From Taenia hydatigena (lineage: Eukaryota; Platyhelminthes; Cestoda; Cyclophyllidea; Taeniidae): a DNA stretch of 64,000 bases. The notes beneath the pieces were generated by a model. It worked only from the letters and a program-made list of their open reading frames with translations, did not search any database and was not told where the DNA came from. Of this stretch, positions 24,101-36,560 are shown in pieces; within the stretch, counting starts at the first letter, position 1, and each line of letters begins with the position of its first letter. A program made the position numbers and the translations under genes. The stretch spans positions 1 to 64,000 of the forward strand of contig JADWOT020000292.1 in assembly GCA_036345935.2 (NCBI GenBank), written 5' to 3'.

Positions 24101-24549
24101 TTTCTTGAATTTAAACTAGGCTCAGATGTAACATTTGGATAAAATAAGCTTTCTTTTTGGTTTAGCAATGCGATTGTAGGTGTATGGAAAAAGCATGCCT
24201 TTTCGTAGGTGCAAAATGTGTTCAGCATTTGACGAAATGTACCTGATGTGTTTAAGGATTGATAGCGGTAAGGAGTGCCAGCATAACTTATTCGTCTAAG
24301 AGAAATTCTACCACAATTCTTTATCCCTGCTAAAGTGTTGCTTCGGCATGCGTCAGGTGCTTTGGTGTCGCTTTTGATTCTTGGATGTGGTGATATCAAA
24401 CGCCAATAACGCATAAATACATCCTCCAGAGTCGGGTATCCAGAATGCGTTGGCTTTTCAGGCCTGTCATTGTTCGTCAATGGTTGTGCTGACCTTACCT
24501 TTCTCAAGGCAATATTTGTCTCTTTGGCAATTTCATGTGTCCATTGCAA
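24091..24549 (-). other. 152-codon open frame, function unknown
   Basis: One of the longest uninterrupted frames in the window, with no membrane segment, repeat or known motif (it includes PTLEDVFMRYWRLISPHPRI). Length alone is not convincing at this base composition. Listed as a possible exon only. Confidence 0.15.
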
Positions 24550-24559
24550 TCACGGATTA

Positions 24560-26900
24560 GAGGTACATCGTATTTCCTTTGAGCTGAGAGCCACTGTGAT
24601 CAAAATCACCCCCATCACTGAGCATTGCTTCAAGTCTACAGTGTGCGTTAATTGCCTCGCGCTTTACCTCCCCACTCACGAGACTTTGTCTGCTGTCCTG
24701 CTCAACTGTGCCTCGACTGGTGCACTTGCTACACACTACATCTCGTATTGTTGTGACAGTAGTATTCCTCTTCAAGTTCTCAAAATTAGAGGACACATTG
24801 TGACCTAACTGCTCATGTTCCTATTGTATACGCAGCAAAGGGGTGGCAATAAAACCTATGACAAGACAATTAAGGCAAATGTCTGCCTCACGTTCTCAAT
24901 GGCAGACTGCAAAAAACGTGAAATTGTTATCCACAATCAGTACCGCATGAAGTGCTACTACCGATTTCGTTGTCAGCTTATGGAGTCACCGATTCTCGGT
25001 TTGTGCAAGGCACATTGATTTGAAACTGTTAGAGTCCTTCTCATCCTTACGGGGCTTGCCGATCTGTCCTGCATTATTTGGGTGCTGTGCAGACTTCATC
25101 CAGGTGGGCAGTTCTTGAGCTCCTTCGTGCGACGATACAAATAGATTCCAGTCACCTTGGATCTTCAAAATTATCCCTCCATATGAGTTAGGACCACAAG
25201 AACCTCGTAAGGAGCAACGCCAAGGTGATACTGACTGTTGCGATGAATGAGAAAAGCAATCTGCCCCTCAAGTTGTTCTGATATTAGTTGTGAATATTGT
25301 GCGGGCCTCCCGGTGAATGCTTTCAGGTTCTAATCAGATCAATTATTGTGAACAATAAAGCTCCTTTTACTCTTCCCTGTCTTCAGTTTTAAGGAAGTTG
25401 GGAATCTTGTTGCTCACTAAAAATGGTTTTGTGAGTGTGACAGTACACGCGGGTTATAAGGTGGCACACAGACTCCTGGTTATAAGTAAAGGGTCGACGA
25501 GCCTGGAGGAATAAACTGGCCTGGCCCATTACGCTGTATATCCTAGCACAGTAAGAGCAAGTCCACTGCTTCCTGTCGCACCTCAATCACTGCCAGTTTT
25601 TGTGGCTCATAAGCACTACCTTCCTCGATCTTTCCCAGAAGGCATCGCTAACACTGCACCCCAAGTTGAGCATTGCGGAAGTGAATGCAATGTTTGAAGC
25701 AAGTCTGGCAAGTAAATTATTTATTCAGAGGCAATGATAAGGGTATTTTTTGGTACATTCAATCAATTGAAACCTTGTATGGCCCAAATAGTTAATGCAG
25801 CATAAAAGGTGCGCACCTTCTCTTAAAAACCGGAAGATACTGTTGTCATAGCGGGTGCCGGAAACATCGCCTGTCTTGTCACTGTTGGCGGGGCTTGCGT
25901 TTTGGGGGAGAGGACAGCGTTCAGTGGGGATTAGGTTTTGTTGCATCACCGATCTTCTGATAATAGCATCCTACAAGTTGACAATGCATGCTCCATTCAA
26001 ATAGCATTGTTTTGAACTCAGTAAGCACAGCATCAAAGTGCGACCAGATTGGTTACGTGTTCTAGGGTCTTGCCAGTTGATGGTTCGGTTGAAGTCAACA
26101 TGAAATTACAGAAGTAACGTCCACATTATGACAGCAAAGAAAAGACGTTTTTGAAAGTTTTAAGAAGTTCCGACCAAGTTATACAAGGCTCATGCTCCTG
26201 ATGGGAAGTCCTCTGTCACCGGACGAATTGAAAGACGTGGATAGAACAACACGGTTATTGGCACTCATTGTCGGCACCGCCCATCGAGGGTATGCCTACA
26301 ACGTAGTTCCGCAAGCTCCCTAATGGCATTGGTGACTTTGCGCTCTGCAACAATGACAATTTTCGGCAAATCACTACACAATGACGTCTGCATATTGTAT
26401 AGAAATTAAGCCGATGAATCAACGCGGTGGGACGATAGAGCCAACAGATTCACTGTCATAACCGAATGCAAATCACAATACAATTACGCTGTAGCACAGA
26501 GCTTCACTTTACATAGATAAACTACAAACTATTTTGCTGTTTGTCAAAAATGATAGCCTGGTGTGCTTAGGAGAGCCGAAAGCGGGGAAGAATTTAGAAG
26601 CGCTAACGAAGACGGAGATTCAATTAAAGTCTTCCGAAAAAGTCAGAGGAACAGAGCTTATCTTTCGGTGGTCAGGGACACTCAGGTCAGGAGCTGAATG
26701 GTCCAAGTGCATTTGCGAGAATCGACTTTACGTGTGAGGGATTTTGCGGCTTAGTTAGTGGGATTGGTGTTCGAGATGGAATGCATATGGAGGCTAGTCA
26801 ACTTCATCGGCGGCAAAGGCGTCAAGTAACATTCGGTTTGTAGTATAGAACTCAGCACCAGCCACTAGTTTTGAAGGCAAAGAATAAACTTCCTCCTCTG
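24560..26900. other. Intergenic, no supported gene
   Basis: Short open frames only; nothing resembling the repeat units or gene families seen elsewhere in the window. Confidence 0.4.
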
Positions 26901-26902
26901 CA

Positions 26903-27900
26903 GTGAATGAGAGATGGAAAAGCTCTTGAGATAATTGAACTACTATCACCCAACACTGAGAAAGAGGAAGTAATTTATTGTAAATTACTGATTCGTATAT
27001 TTCACTTTTGCATCCAAAAGATGATTGCACGAATCACCTCAATGTTTTACTCCAACCAACATTATGATTTGGTGCTTTCTTCAAAAACATCTGTTATCCT
27101 TCCCTCTCTCAGCATAATGGATTGAATGCCAAGACGACGGCGAACCAGGTCCACGACGGCCTGTTCTTCGGGAGTATTGAAAGTGTGTTATAATCCAAAG
27201 AAAATTCATTTGTCTCCTTCGTGTGTCTCCACAACCTGCCTCTTATCTGAGGTTGCGTCGCTAAATCACCCGAAACGCCTCTTGCTTCATCGACGCTTTC
27301 TCATGATTACTCGACCTGATAGAGATAGGTCTGCTGCACTTACAATGGTGGTGGTGCGTAGGAACACTTCGTAGACTACCCGCTTCCTGCGCATGATCCA
27401 CTTTGTGAATGGAGTGAATGAGAGATGGAAAAAGTTCTTGAGATAATTGAACTAATACCACCCCAACATTGACAATGAGGAATTAATTATTAAAAATTAC
27501 TGTTCCGCATATTTCACTTTTGCATCTAAAAGATAATTGCACGAAATATCTCGACGTTCTACTCGAACCAACATTATGATTTGGTGCTTTCTTCAAAAGC
27601 GCCTGCTGTCCTTCCATTTCTCAGCATAATGCATTGAATGCCAAGACGACGGCGAAGCAGACTCACGACGTCCTGTTCTTCGGGAATGCCGAGAGTGTGT
27701 AATTATCTAGAGAAATTCATCTGTCTCCTTCGCGGATCTGAGGCTGCGTCACCAAATCATCCAAAATGCCTCTCACTTCATCAACGCTTTCCCATGACCA
27801 CACGACCTGATGGAGACATGCCTATTGCACTTAAACTGGTGCTGCGTGGGAACGCTTTGTGAACTGCTCGCCTCTTGCGCATGATCCACTTAGTAAACAA
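26903..27900 (+). repeat. Tandem duplication of about 0.5 kb carrying GT14 exon remnants
   Basis: The unit starting GTGAATGAGAGATGGAAAA at 26903 restarts at 27414 (period 511 bp). Both contain AACATTATGATTTGGTGC, then AATGCCAAGACGACGGCGAA and the degenerate transferase block. Unit 1 is cut at about 27410 directly before unit 2 begins. Confidence 0.85.
27126..27412 (+). pseudogene. GT14 first-exon fragment 1
   Basis: The frame gives SLNHPKRLLLHRRFLMITRP followed by a stop (TAG at 27372) and TRFLRMIHFVN in continuation. The order matches NSPLHSRCRKF...RDGDMDIAFTLVV...ARLLRMIYRKNN of the GT14 gene at 62.4-63.6 kb. Truncated at 27412 by the next tandem unit. Confidence 0.6.
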
Positions 27901-27951
27901 CCACTACTGCATCCATTCGCACCACCGCTTTTTGCCCACTCCAGAAGGGTG
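27638..27951 (+). pseudogene. GT14 first-exon fragment 2
   Basis: The frame encodes SPNHPKCLSLHQRFPMTTRP and DGDMPIALKLVLRGNAL. A TGA at 27860-27862 is followed by TARLLRMIHLVNNHYCIHSH, corresponding to the RLLRMIYRKNNYYCIHAD signature of the GT14 gene. No later GT14 exon follows in readable form. Confidence 0.72.
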
Positions 27952-28847
27952 ATAGAGGGTACTAGAAGGTGTTTCGAAGCACGGTAAATGAGGGCGTTGA
28001 GGCAGTGTCGACGCAGTAGTTACTTTTGTAGAGCAGATGTGAGTACCAGCTTTGCATTGTTGTTAGTTCCGAGGACTCGAAACGGACCCATCCTCGCTGA
28101 GGTCTTTTGACTAACAGTGCAAAAATAGAATAGAAATAAAAACATTACCACTTAATAACAGCTTAAAATTTTTTTGCTTCGTTGATCCTTGTGCCAAATT
28201 TCAAGTAAGTTTGCCACAAAGAGTGATGCTTTGTCACCTAGAGACGCGTGATTGAAGGAAACGATTAAAAGTGTCCTAAAGGTAAGTTTGATCATTGCTT
28301 TGAATTTAAACAAAAAGGTATCGCAAGAACACTTTGTCAGGTTCTACAAAATTAATGCGGTGGTAAACGCAAAATCCAATCGTTTAATGCACACGATCAG
28401 AGACACAAGTAATTAAGCATTGAAACAAAAACCGACGCATCCTTGTGATGGAGCAGAAGGTGTGCGGTGTACCACACACACATGCACACGTCCGTTTAAG
28501 ATTAGCAAGAAAATCTTCCACTCCGCACATTCGATAATAAGGTGGGAGGTTTTAGCACATTAACCTGTATCACTAAAAAAGCGCATTATTAGGAAAGTTG
28601 AAGTCGTGTGGTAACAATGTCCAAAGACGTTGAAGTGCCAAACTACTATCACTTGGGTCGTATCATTAGAACAGTCGCGAAGAAACTGCGATTATAATTA
28701 CCGAAAGTGTCGAGGTAGGGCTTACATCGATGAGGGATGCAATCTCGGAAAAGGAATCCCCGGATCCACTTGTAAAAGAATGCAGGAATCCACAGAGGAA
28801 AGGGGTGAATCTCCAAGGGAACGCATCTTGCTTGACATTCGTTAGCC

Positions 28848-29169
28848 ACCTTTAGGAGTGGGCCGAAGAGCGGTGGTCCGAATGGATGCAGTAGTAGTTG
28901 TACACGAAGTGGATCATGCGCAGGAGGCGAGCAGTTCACAAAGCGTTTCCACGCACCACCAGTTTAAGTGCAATGGGCATGTCTCCATCAGGTCGTGCGG
29001 TCATTGGAGAGCGTCGATGAAGTGAGAGGCATTTTGGATGATTTGGTGACGCAGCCTCAGATCCGCGAAGGAGACAAATGAATTTCTCTAGACAATAACA
29101 CACTTTCGACATTCGTTGGTGCGGAATTGAGGCGGACATTCCCGTGACCCGTCTAATGCTATTTGACAT
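28848..29169 (-). pseudogene. GT14 first-exon fragment 3 (inverted)
   Basis: Inverted relative to the fragment at 27638-27951 and very similar to it: DGDMPIALKLVVRGNAL, the same in-frame TGA, then TARLLRMIHFVYNYYCIHSD. Sharing the stop at the same codon shows the fragments derive from an already broken copy. The stretch 27952-28847 between them holds nothing I recognise. Confidence 0.75.
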
Positions 29170-29459
29170 CAGTCTGCTTGAAGGACAATATTTCTAGACT
29201 GTGTGGGTTTAGCAATGCTAGATTCACAGCACTGAAATTTCACAGAGCGCCTCTGCTAAAAGTGTTCACTAGTTTGAATGACCACTTTATTATGGCATTT
29301 ATCGCATTAGTTCATGTTCCCATCAGTGACACTTTTGCAGGCATTTGGCAAATAAACAACCACCTCGAACACTTCGCTCTGACGTCCTTACTTCCCATTC
29401 TACCGTTGGATAGTGCTTCACTTAATGCTACTTTCATTCAATTGTAGTTCAGCAAAGGG

Positions 29460-32400
29460 CAAAATGACTTACCTTTGGGGAACCAGGATCAATTGCTAAC
29501 ACGAGCCATTCCAAGGTGGTTGGCTTCATTTATACGCACAAGCCCTGCTCAAGGCATTGCAACGATTGGTTGTTCAGACATTATTCCTATCCCCATTCGT
29601 CGGTTCCGCATTCGCTGCAAGCACAGTATATGAAATCACGAGATCAATGTGCACTATAATGCAAAACGACTTTGTGGTGTCAGTCAGAAAGGGAAATGCT
29701 CTTCGCAATATGATAATGTCATGGCCTAGCTGGTAATCGGGTGCATCTTATTCAAAGTAGACACAAGCAGGGTGGTTCTTAGATGCAATCAAGGTTTCTA
29801 GTGGTTCGTAAAAATTCATAGGCAATATATGTGGTAGAGTGATTAAACTTTTACTAGCTTCTGGATTTTTAGGACTGCAACCTGCGCATAGGCAAATGGG
29901 CCGGGCATTTACGATGGTGTCAAGCGAAATAGAGGAAACGGTTCGGTGATGAGATTGCGATTGACCTAAATTGAAATGCACCTTAAAAAGCCACAACCGC
30001 AACTTTTGTGTAACCTTCATTTCTTCTCCTCGATTCTTTCCTCCAACCATTCTGACACATTATGGAGGGCGTAGAATTCTTAAAATCCGATCTGTGTGCA
30101 TAATTAATCGAGGCTTGAGGAAGGATCCCGGGCTGTTGGACATGAGTTCTAATACACCCATCAGAGCTTTATCACATCCGACCTGATCCAATTACTTTTG
30201 TTAATATATTTTCACGAATCCGTTTGGCTGCATTTTTGAGTGATGCCCTCAGTATTTCATTGTTGGCAAATTCAATGGCATTCAAATAATTACTTGCATC
30301 ATTACAAGGTTAGAGTCATAATGCGTAAATGGATCGCAAACAGTGATGAGACAGATAATCTGGCATAATTCTCTTAATAACGGTGCAAATTTGTCAGTTT
30401 CTACGAAAAGGAGACAGCATAGCACTTACAGAATGAGTAAATGCGGATTGATACCCACTTTCTTTGCTGTTTCCTGGGGGATTCAGCACCTTCTGCTCGC
30501 TTCACGCCCATCTTCTCTTCTTTTTGCGTTTCCCACCGTTGGTTTCCACCTGTGCAGTAACACCTCAAAAGCCAATGACAAGTGGCCATGCATCTGTCAC
30601 TCTGGCTTCTTGGCGTCCCAATCGAGGCTGGCATTGTACGCGGTTGCAGAATGCTCGTTCTCATCATACTAGTTTTGCATGCATGAGTCTCACTCTCAAA
30701 TCATAACACGCAGGAGACCTCATTAAAATTGAATCTTTGCTACATCCTTCATAACGCGCGACGGGTATTGTGTGCAGTGGTTGGAAATTGTGGCATGGAT
30801 TACTGTTCTTTTCTGCCGTAGTTCTACCTCTACTTCTTCCTCTGCAACCACATGCATGCCTCGATCCTGATGAAAGAGCCACCTGACAGCTGAAGTTTTA
30901 TTGCTTCGCTTGCCTGGCTGGGAATCAACAGGATGCGGATTGCACACACATGCACACGTGCGTCCGCACAGAACATCCCGAGTCATAACAATCTGTAGAC
31001 TCACCCACCCACTCACCCAAATATGCAGTTTTAGAGTTGTGGCAGTTGATCCTTAGCTATTGCAACCCGAATACCTGATTGGTCCCCGAATTTTTTTCCA
31101 CCTTCTGAGAAACAACTAAAGACATATCTTTGCAACAATTCCACCGTTGGGACCTTCATACCATACACAGCACAAATGCTCTAACTGTTTCAGTAAAATA
31201 GCTCTACTTGTTTATTCATCAGGTAAGAGCATATTCTGGTCCACATCATGACATTTGTAGGAAGGGGAGGCATACCGCTAGCTGGTCCACTAAGCCAATG
31301 GTGGAGGACACGCTTGTCTGGACGGTCTCCGTAAACTCAAAAAAATGTTTGGCATAATCATTGATGAGACTGCAATGAGGTATGAGGAAATGCTGGCAAG
31401 AGGCTCAGTGGCCATCCTCCTTAATATTCTTATCAAGTGTGATCTCTACCACTGAGCCCCTCTAATACTTCTTCCAATGTAAATTGCCTATGCCAAATCA
31501 GCCCATCCTCTTGAAGGGAACGGAGACTCGGATTTAAGAAATAGCACTGACTGTAGGGTCAGCGCATATTCCGCCTTTTAAGAAGGACATGGATTTTAAA
31601 GCGGCCTAAGACCGTCAGATTTATTCACAGGTTTTACCCCTAAAGTCTGAAAACACTGAAAAGCCTATCCACTCTCCCTCAAAACCTATTCTTAGGCGCC
31701 GTACAGGTTGGTTTGTCCCTGGACTTTAAGTTGGGAGATTCTTGTGCTACTTTAGCCAAGCTGTCATCAACCAGAAACACTGACGCACTCCAGAGAGTCC
31801 TTTCATTGCTGCCAAAACGTGGGCGAAGACGACGATGAGTATGCAAAGAGTCTCAAACCGCCAGCAAAATGAATCCGAATACAATGGCAGAGAAAGATGC
31901 GCATATGATTTGTTGGGCTCTCTATACGGGTAAAAGTTGCTCTTCGCACTGGGCTTAAATATGAACATTAACAAGCAGGAGTGGCAGAAACGAACGGAGA
32001 GAAGGCAGATTTTGCAGTGCCCAACGGACTTTATGAATTCATGTCAACGTCCTGTAGACTTTGCGTTGCGGTGACTACAATCCAACGTCTTGTGGGAACC
32101 ACACTGATTGGAATTATTTCCAATATTTTTCATAGTTTTCCCCGACGACATTTTTGTCTTTTGAAGATACATTCGGGAAAACAAGCCCAATTTGGCACTG
32201 GTGCTGCGCCATTCCCGGGACGCAGTTTTGATCCCGAGTTCAAAGTGGTGTTATCAGATGGGATAGCAGTTGCTGAGGACAATACAAAGCAAATGAGAAT
32301 CTGGTCAACGATAACATATCAGACAGGACCCGTAGTTGCTTAGACTTGGCAGGTTCAGCTAAGATCGCAAATCTGGCGCATAAAATAAAGAGAAAGAAAG

Positions 32401-35400
32401 CAACACAAAATTTGGACTGATGTAAGGGGCATGCTGAAACATGTAAAGATCTAAAGCGCATACTCTCCTCCGAAGTTAGCCTTACCATACTTCGAACCAA
32501 GTGCCCTATCATTCGCCTTAGATACAAGCGCCAACGGAGCAAAAGGACAGGAGAGGAGAGAGTACGGCATCGCCTACGTAAGTACTCAACTCAAAAAAAT
32601 AGGAAAAAAATTCACAACACGATGTGATTTTGCTCACTGTGTTTACAATTGTCCAGCATTTTAAGCATTATTCGGTGGCGAGGGTATTCACAATAAGAAC
32701 AATGGCAGAGGCAGACCGCTCGGATGTACAACATAGTAGTGTAGGCATTCTGTCTTGAAGACCAATCTTAGCAGAGGAAGGCTGGTGCTACAGTCTAGAA
32801 CACGTTTGTTGGTGAGCCCACCAACCACTTCTAAAGATGTACGCAATACCGACCCCGACACGACTCTGATATGTGAGAAGTTCCTTGCATTCTCTTACAA
32901 ACCCACATCGATAACGATGACCTCGACGAACATTGGCGGAAATGGTTGATACTCTCTCTTGAGAATGAGGTTTTACTGTACCAAGAAGGTGGTGGGTATC
33001 CTAAGCACCTACTGGTCTTAGACTTATTAGTGCACCTAGTCCTTCAAAAGCTAGCCAAGCAGATAAATCGGTAACCCTGATGGTAAAGTAATTTATGCCC
33101 TGCCTGCTCAACACCACATGCAATCTTAAGCTGTCTGCTTGAATGATCCCTAATTCATCAGTTAGGTAAAGCATTCCACTGAGGGCAGAGGAAATTCGAC
33201 AAAAATCATTAATCCAGAACTTAACGAACGAATATAGTGACCATTACTTCCCATTCCAACAAATTATCCTGCGTAATTGCTTTTTAGTTAAGGTTCTGCA
33301 TGCTAAACGCTCTTCTCCTATTGGACATGACACTGATCCAGCCAACCCGAAATCCCTACGAATGATAGATCAGAAACGAAGCGCTGCGATCGAACTTTTC
33401 AAAAGGAACCTTCTCTCAACTTGCCACAGCAGGCATTGCCAAACACCTGGACAGAAATTCTACGGTACGGGTCCTCGTAGGCATGCCACCTTGGTGGCAG
33501 CAAAAATCAATGACGTGGAAAGTCGTAGCAAAGACTAGCTTCCATCACACACAGAAATACGATTTAGATCTTACTGACTCTCTATTTTAATGACAAAGCA
33601 GACAATTCAAGTCAGCAGGGGAAATAGCACTCAGTACCACCGAACTTGCATGACAAGCAGGCCACCTGGATGAATGAGAAGCACCAATGCCATACTACAC
33701 CAGTGAAGTAAAATAATAATCAGGCAGGCATCGAGACGACAACAGGCTCCAATTTATTAACAAAGCAACTTGCTGCTAAGGCGGATGATTCAATACCAAG
33801 TGAGCGCATCAACACAGCCCAATATTTGGAAAAGGGTAAGCTGGCAGAAGCAGTATCGACACTTATTTTGGAATACGACTGACATGGGGCTAATGCCGAC
33901 AACCAGAAAGTCTAAGCTACTCAAATCCCATCAGATAACGCAATTTCAAAAGTGAATAATTGCAAGCAAACATCTAAATTAACAAAGCGAAGCGCCTACC
34001 AAACCTCAACCAACGAACAGCGCGCACATTCCGTAACAAGAAGCGCCTACAGTAGAGAAGGATGTGATGAGCATGTGGTGATGCTGCAATGAGTCTCACT
34101 ATAATCTATTCATTAGCAAAAGAGATTTACTTATATATGTGTCTAAAACCCTAATTGCTGTCTTGAAAAAGGACTGTTACATTCGCAAAATCCACAACTT
34201 TGCATGGCTTTAGAAATGATTTGTTGGTTTTATGTCAGAAAACGGTGCCATTTATAATATGCTGCTAACAGTTGCAATTCGTTGACAGTACGTACATCAT
34301 TGAAGAATTTCATTTCTGTCAGCTGTAATTAGTCGCAGCTTCCGCGGTCTTTCGAAGCACGCGTCCGTGTCTGCAGTCTACAGTCTACTGTTATCACTGC
34401 GGCTAGTTTGGCCTCCGTGGAATTGCTCTTTAGGTACGCAAACTGTAATATTTACATTTTGGACGGAATCGAAGTGTCTGCAATGTTATCTGGTTCAAAT
34501 TAGTGATATGTCCAGTGCTGTGCGCAATTATTATATGGATGTATCACCTCGCATTTGATTCCCCCTTCCCTATTTACGGTTTTAAGCCTCTGAAGCCTAT
34601 TCGATCGCAAGACTTTGTTGGTCAAAGTTGTTCGCCTTATTTCCTATATGTCTGCACCTTAGTTCCTTATCTTATCAATGCACTTGCACTACATAAAATT
34701 GCTTTCATGTTCTTTGAACTGCAGATTGTTTGTATGCCTTTGTCTCTATCGTGAGGAGTCATGCGACGTCCTTTCAGTGGGTTTCGTGTTGGTTCTTGCG
34801 TGAGCACTACATCCCGGCGATGATGGGAGCAGTTCTGTGCTATACTTTGGTCCGATTGACGCGTTCTTTTTATTAATGCCACAGAGCGGGCTTGTATTCA
34901 ACGGCACATCTTCGCTCGTTACGTCGGTTTCTTTTTCCGCCTCATTGATGGGACCATTTATTCGCACGACGGGCTTCAATTTCTGACGCCGGCAAATCTT
35001 ACCGCTGCTGGTTCGTTTGGCGCTTCGGAGTAGTTGTTTTTATTTTTGGCACACTAATGTGAAAGCTACAAAGTTTGAATCTAAAAGTCCACCTCTCGTA
35101 CTTAGGAGCATTCACGTTATCGAGGATATTTACTGCTTTCCGACCCTATCCGTCTTACTGCTTCGTAGACGAGTTACTGGCCTTTAGAAGCTTACGAGTT
35201 TCCTCCGTCGCTGTTAGGTTGTCTCGTGTTAATTCCTGCTTATCATGTTTAAACTCAACCCCTCCGTCGTGCAGTCAAAAATAGGATTTGAAGTTGCTAT
35301 TGTATGCACATCCTCCTCCTTTTTCCAATCAATTAAGTAAAGAGTAAAATGTACAATTCGGTTAATGCTCGTGCGCCTACTCCATCAGTGAGATGGAGTG

Positions 35401-36560
35401 TCTGCATTTTGAGCAAATGCCGATTTTTCAAGTCGGTGGGAGCTTGTGCAGTCTGCGAAGGCTCGGGAGTTGCAAGGGTGCTCTTCTTCATTTCTTTTTG
35501 CTGTTGCGTTTCTCGCGGGTAATGCTCACTAGCCTAGGCTTCTATTCCGTCTCTTTCTAAGCAGTTTAAAGTGTCGGTGTTACGGAGCAGAGGGTAGATA
35601 CCACGACTTCATGTGGTTGCATTCAAATACTAAGCTTCGTTTTTGAAGTGCCATTGGTTTTTAGGCAAGTAATTATCGGTACTTTGGCGCAGTTATTTTG
35701 TCCACCAATCCATCAACACCGAGGCTCACGGTAGAGTAAAAGGCCTTCTTTCGTAACGGAGTTGGCAGACCGCGTCTGAAATCTCGATATTTGAGTGTTC
35801 ATAGTGAAAGCCCCCTTCAACATTTTCGCCCGAAGTATAGCTTCCTTTATGGATCTATTCACAGCAAGATATGTCCGCGCGCCCAGGCAAGGTAGTGCAT
35901 GCTTCGAAGTGGGGGTCACGCGACAGTACACAACGGTACGTTGGGACGTGAGTTGACTCCACACGTATAGCAATGGCCTTACATTCGAGTCGAACCCGAG
36001 CTTACGACTTTGCGGATGAAGAGGCTAGCTTTCGAGGCGTGGAAACAGGATTGGTGCACTTATACACTTATTTCAACATCGTGTAGTCAATCCCCAGGAA
36101 GCTTCGGTATAGACTTTGTGCGGCTGAGCCATCCTAGGGTAGCTTGATTGAGAATGTCTTGGTGACACGAGCAGTAGATTGTTGGGATCGAAACCGCTCG
36201 TAAACGCCTTTGTTGTGTTCACCGTCTGCGTTAGAAGAATTGCGGCATTCTGCGCCGTTGATAGGTACAGGGCTCCTACTAGCAGGGATCAGAGCTGTAT
36301 TGTGAACGGAGGGTCACTGAAATCAAGATCTTCACCGATATCCATCCAAACGTCTGGGAGGATGTTTCATTCATTGCATGAACGTTCGGACTCCTTATAT
36401 TGGTTGGGTTGGATTTGGTCATTGGATCAACCCACATGTGGCATGTGGGCCGACTCTTGCTAGTTGCAAAAGGCCGAACTTGGTGCATACCACTAGGTGT
36501 GGTGAGGCCAGGGAAGTACATATCATAAGAGGTGTCTGCAAAGCTCACCTCCGACTCGTT
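29460..36560. other. Spacer between GT14 fragments and repeat copy B, no supported gene
   Basis: About 7 kb of short motif-free open frames. The longest candidates (30343-30672 plus, 31981-32343 plus, 36279-36656 minus) show no family signature. CA-rich patches near 30940-30960. No RNA gene recognised; a tRNA B-box-like string near 35975 has no cloverleaf around it. Confidence 0.4.

Noticed and set aside
35960..36010. tRNA B-box-like string (GGTTCGACTC on minus)
   Set aside because: No matching A box, acceptor stem or anticodon arm at the right distance.
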